A DNA stretch of 59,449 bases from Acinetobacter kyonggiensis (GTDB lineage: Bacteria; Pseudomonadota; Gammaproteobacteria; Pseudomonadales; Moraxellaceae), in NCBI RefSeq assembly GCF_900107285.1, contig NZ_FNPK01000019.1:1-59449 (forward strand). Reading direction: 5' to 3'. Below, in pieces: positions 56,832 to 59,449 of this stretch (its first letter is position 1; every line of letters starts with the position of its first letter). Made by a program: the position numbers and the translations under genes. The notes under the pieces were generated by a model that worked only from the letters and a program-made list of their open reading frames with translations, made no database searches and was not told the DNA's origin.

Positions 56832-57164
56832 CTATACAAGTAAAGGCTGATACTCGACTTGCATTTTCCGATGTTTATGCAATTGTCGTTTTAGTTTTTC
56901 TGTTAATTTCTTAATCGAAGTATACATATCATCCGCACTGGCTTGAGCAAACATTTCTATTCCAGGTAAACGAATAATCGCTTCAGCAATATGATTGTCA
57001 CTGCCTTTTTTTGAATGTTTATCAATTTGATGATCTTTTGAGAGTTTAACCTGCATGCTATTTATTTGATCTAGATGCTTGGTCATTTGCGAAAATTTAA
57101 GCCGAATATCTTCTTCAATTGCAGGGGTGATAGTTAAATGATGACCACGGATTGTTATTTGCAT
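56832..57164 (-). CDS. hpf: Ribosome hibernation promoting factor
   Basis: Hpf binds 30S subunits in slow growth and promotes inactive ribosome dimers or 70S stabilisation. The ATG at 57164 (MQITIRGHHLTITPAIEEDI) is the family start, giving 110 residues; the frame is open 5 codons further. The fold shows the initial strand, then a long helix region with ADDMYTSIKKLTEKLKRQLH. It is the short form lacking the C-terminal dimerisation domain. It lies just after rpoN, the common gammaproteobacterial order. Confidence 0.92.
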   Translation of the reverse strand: MQITIRGHHLTITPAIEEDIRLKFSQMTKHLDQINSMQVKLSKDHQIDKHSKKGSDNHIAEAIIRLPGIEMFAQASADDMYTSIKKLTEKLKRQLHKHRKMQVEYQPLLV

Positions 57165-57261
57165 AGTTCTATCCCTCACCTTCTTTTAGGGTAATAAAGG
57201 CATTACCAAGTCGATCTAATGCCAGCAAAAAAAATCCTGCACATTCAACATTAAATCATTC

Positions 57262-57324
57262 TGGCTATTCCTTAAGTAAAAAAGAGATTCATTATCTTGT
57301 CATAATGAACCTCTAGAATAGCCA
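57262..57324 (-). terminator. Nested hairpins after rpoN, the inner one a terminator
   Basis: An inner stem (AGAGATTCATTAT at 57283-57295 with ATAATGAACCTCT at 57302-57314, one mismatch) is followed on the minus strand by six T and ends rpoN. An outer pair TGGCTATTC (57262-57270) and GAATAGCCA (57316-57324) is exactly complementary and encloses it. Confidence 0.75.
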
Positions 57325-57335
57325 CACTTTAAAAT

Positions 57336-58796
57336 TTAGATCAACACTTTTCGTTCAGAAGATGATGGAATATGTAACGACTCTCTATATTTAGCAACGG
57401 TTCGACGTGCAACATCAACCCCATCCTCTTTTAATAAAGTCGCAATAATATTATCTGACAAGGGTTTACGCGGATTTTCTTCAGAAATGAGTTTTTTAAT
57501 TTTCGCACGAATTGCAATTGAGGAGGCTTCTCCACCCGACGTTGTCGCGACATGACTGGAAAAAAAATATTTCAGTTCAAATAAACCACGTGGTGTCAGC
57601 ATAAATTTATTCGTCGTCACACGTGATACCGTAGATTCATGTAAATCCACTTCTTCTGCAACATCACGCAGCACCAAAGGCTTCATCCCTTCCGCACCAA
57701 TTTCTAAAAACATCTTTTGATGCTCAACAATACATGTGGCAACTTTTAATAAGGTCTTATGTCGTTCATCCACACTTTTAATAAAATTTTTGGCATCTAA
57801 CATTTGATTACGTAAATATTGATTATCATTGCTTTGATCTGCACGTTTAATCATGTTGGCATAAAAAGAATTAATGCGTAATTTCGGCATAATGTCTGGA
57901 TTTAATTGTACTTGCCAATGTGCATTTTTCTTCATCACCACAATATCTGGAATTTGATAGTCTGAATCTTTTTCTTCAAACTCCATTCCCGGATAGGCTT
58001 TCAATGTTTTCAATAAATCAACAGCACATTTTAATTGATCCGGATTTAAACCAGTCTGTTTTACCAGTTTTGGTAATTCATTAGAAATTAATAATTCATA
58101 ATGGTTTAATAAAATTATTGCTTCACGACGACATGCTGTTTGTACGGGTAAACTTTCTAATTGTACCAACAAACATTCGGCTAAATTACGTGATGCCACC
58201 CCAGGTGGATCAAGATGCTGAATATGCTTTAAAACAACAATAACTTCATCATCTTCAACTTCATCATCGTAATCCATAGACTCCAGTAAATGCTGAACCG
58301 AGGTTGTTATTTCAGCGATTTCTGCATCTAAAAAACCCTTTTCATCTAAGGAATCAACAATACAATGCGCAATCAGGCGATCAACTTGTGAAAAATGCAA
58401 TAAATTAATCTGTTCAAGCATGTGCTCTTTTAAACCCAAATGTCCTTGACGGTTATCCTCACGCTCCTCATATTCAGGCGAACCTAGACTCGTTGGCTGA
58501 TGACTATAAATATCATCCCAATCCGTATCAACAGGTAAATCATCAGGTAAAGTATTGGCATTCAATTCATTGGTCAAATCTTTATTGTCATGTTCTTTTT
58601 CTTGCTCCTGTAAAGAAGATAAACTCTCTATATTCGACTGCTCTTCTACTTTTTCTAATAAAGGGTTACTATCCAATTGAGTTTGAATTTCTTGCTCAAG
58701 TTCCAAACTCGAGAGCTGAAGCAAACGAATGGCCTGCTGCAACTGCGGTGTCAACGACAAGGAGTTCGCAACTTTTAATCCAACCGATAACTTCAT
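57336..58796 (-). CDS. rpoN: RNA polymerase sigma-54 factor
   Basis: RpoN directs RNA polymerase to -24/-12 promoters and needs enhancer-binding activators. The ATG at 58796 (MKLSVGLKVANSLSLTPQLQ) is preferred over one seven codons upstream, giving 486 residues. The Gln-rich region I is followed by an acidic region II (about 60-130). A core-binding part has EKGFLDAEI and DPPGVASRNLAECL. The helix-turn-helix lies in DLHESTVSRVTTNKFML, and the RpoN box is ARRTVAKYRESLHIPSS at the end. All key parts are intact. Confidence 0.97.
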   Translation of the reverse strand: MKLSVGLKVANSLSLTPQLQQAIRLLQLSSLELEQEIQTQLDSNPLLEKVEEQSNIESLSSLQEQEKEHDNKDLTNELNANTLPDDLPVDTDWDDIYSHQPTSLGSPEYEEREDNRQGHLGLKEHMLEQINLLHFSQVDRLIAHCIVDSLDEKGFLDAEIAEITTSVQHLLESMDYDDEVEDDEVIVVLKHIQHLDPPGVASRNLAECLLVQLESLPVQTACRREAIILLNHYELLISNELPKLVKQTGLNPDQLKCAVDLLKTLKAYPGMEFEEKDSDYQIPDIVVMKKNAHWQVQLNPDIMPKLRINSFYANMIKRADQSNDNQYLRNQMLDAKNFIKSVDERHKTLLKVATCIVEHQKMFLEIGAEGMKPLVLRDVAEEVDLHESTVSRVTTNKFMLTPRGLFELKYFFSSHVATTSGGEASSIAIRAKIKKLISEENPRKPLSDNIIATLLKEDGVDVARRTVAKYRESLHIPSSSERKVLI

Positions 58797-59327
58797 ATTA
58801 CCTCTACTCTTTTTCAATATTTTTTATAAGCAATTTTCATGCCGCTTTATATTTTTATAACATAATTTCATTCAAAATAATATAAATTAAAAAATAGATT
58901 AAAAGAAAAATCTAATAATTTCCACATATCTACCCATATTGATAAAAACATATAGAGACTACAAGCCAGTAACCTATTTTTATATTTCCAAAAATGATAG
59001 GCAATTAAAGCACTAAAAAATAAAAGCCTCAGCTAAAGATCATAATAAATTTAAGTATAAATCATTACAGAAACACACCCAACTCAGCAAATAAAGAAAA
59101 GTGCTATATCAAAATAACAAGGATTTTTTATTATCTAGCAGTTAAAATATCAATAAACTCAACTTCACAATGATTAATTTTGGTATTAAAAACCGAAATT
59201 TAAAACCAGTTCTTATTAAACGATACGATAGCAATAATTTTTAAAAAGTAAACTTCAGCTCGACAGCGTATTTTAATCATTCCTAATATTTAACTTTTAT
59301 TTCTTTTATTTCTTTTATTTCACACTT
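58797..59327. other. Intergenic region upstream of rpoN, no gene seen
   Basis: The 531 bases are very AT-rich and hold the rpoN promoter area, but no promoter stands out clearly. A 9-base unit CTTTTATTT is repeated exactly three times at 59294-59320. No tRNA or coding frame of note is seen. The region separates rpoN from the end of a ribosomal RNA operon. Confidence 0.55.
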
Positions 59328-59365
59328 AAAAAAACACCCCCAACGTTTAGGTTGGGGGTGTTTTT
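59328..59365 (-). terminator. Terminator of the ribosomal RNA operon
   Basis: Perfect arms CACCCCCAAC (59335-59344) and GTTGGGGGTG (59351-59360) around a 6-base loop, followed on the minus strand by seven T. It lies directly after the 5S gene. Confidence 0.95.
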
Positions 59366-59374
59366 AGGAATAAT

Positions 59375-59449
59375 GAGCTGGCGATGACTTACTCTCACAT
59401 GGGTAACCCCACACTACCATCAGCGCGAAGAGGTTTCACTTCTGAGTTC
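59375..59449 (-). rRNA. rrf: 5S ribosomal RNA, 3' part (gene continues beyond the window)
   Basis: Read on the minus strand the last 75 bases give the 3' part of a gammaproteobacterial 5S rRNA. GAACTCAGAAGTGAAACCTC appears near the window edge, then GGTAGTGTGGGG and the final GTCATCGCCAGC that pairs with the missing 5' end. It places the end of a ribosomal RNA operon at the right edge of the window. Confidence 0.95.

Noticed and set aside
59294..59320. Triple CTTTTATTT repeat as a regulatory element
   Set aside because: It is a short low-complexity repeat in an AT-rich gap with no gene or known site next to it; replication slippage explains it.

Overview
The window reads as a chromosomal segment of an Acinetobacter-like gammaproteobacterium (Moraxellaceae). 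The main evidence is the gntR-smc-zipA-ligA order, the fil gene cluster (filA to filF) known from Acinetobacter, the hisC-hisD-hisG-murA-ibaG and hpf-rpoN blocks, XerC/XerD sites of the Acinetobacter dif/pdif type, and an AT-rich base composition. All identifications are from reading the sequence and translations; no database search was run.

Region 1-11.6 kb is accessory DNA. It holds the end of an IS30-family transposase, a dynamin-like GTPase whose 3' end runs into that IS, a complete type I restriction-modification set (hsdM-hsdS-hsdR, read leftward) with an XRE-type regulator, a small divergently read protein, a relic, and a complete but divergent NAD-dependent DNA ligase. The region ends inside the housekeeping ligA, which is cut after codon 387 of a protein normally near 670-680 residues. 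The divergent ligase starts 11 bases after the cut gene, so an incoming element appears to have truncated an essential gene and supplied a substitute.

Region 11.6-23.9 kb is core: zipA, smc and a GntR/FCD regulator with a matching operator, a TauE/SafE permease, birA, coaX, a serine hydrolase that has lost its nucleophile, ffh and a CcsA/YpjD-like membrane protein.

Region 23.9-29.3 kb is a second accessory zone. Three dif-like XerC/XerD sites in alternating orientation lie within 1.05 kb. They bracket a frameshifted TauE/SafE gene and adjoin a compact PAAR protein / zinc-peptidase / lipoprotein set that looks like a type VI secretion effector with its immunity protein. After dusC comes a fusion of a PD-(D/E)xK nuclease with an ImmA/IrrE peptidase.

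Region 29.3-42 kb carries ogt, a guanidinium exporter gene behind a guanidine-II riboswitch, a copper resistance operon (a Cys/His-rich small protein, copA, copB), rpe followed by a phased array of DnaA-box-like 9-mers, fghA, a membrane-anchored C13 peptidase, rsmJ, uppP, tsaB, a gamma-carbonic anhydrase and two NUDIX hydrolases.

Region 42-50.2 kb is the fil cluster. FilA is first, followed by a strong terminator, then filB (C39-like peptidase), filC, filD (FadL-like), filE and filF (lipoprotein). Region 50.4-59.4 kb has pabB, hisC, hisD, hisG, murA, ibaG, hpf and rpoN, and ends in the 3' part of a 5S rRNA gene with its terminator. No tRNA gene and no CRISPR array were recognised.
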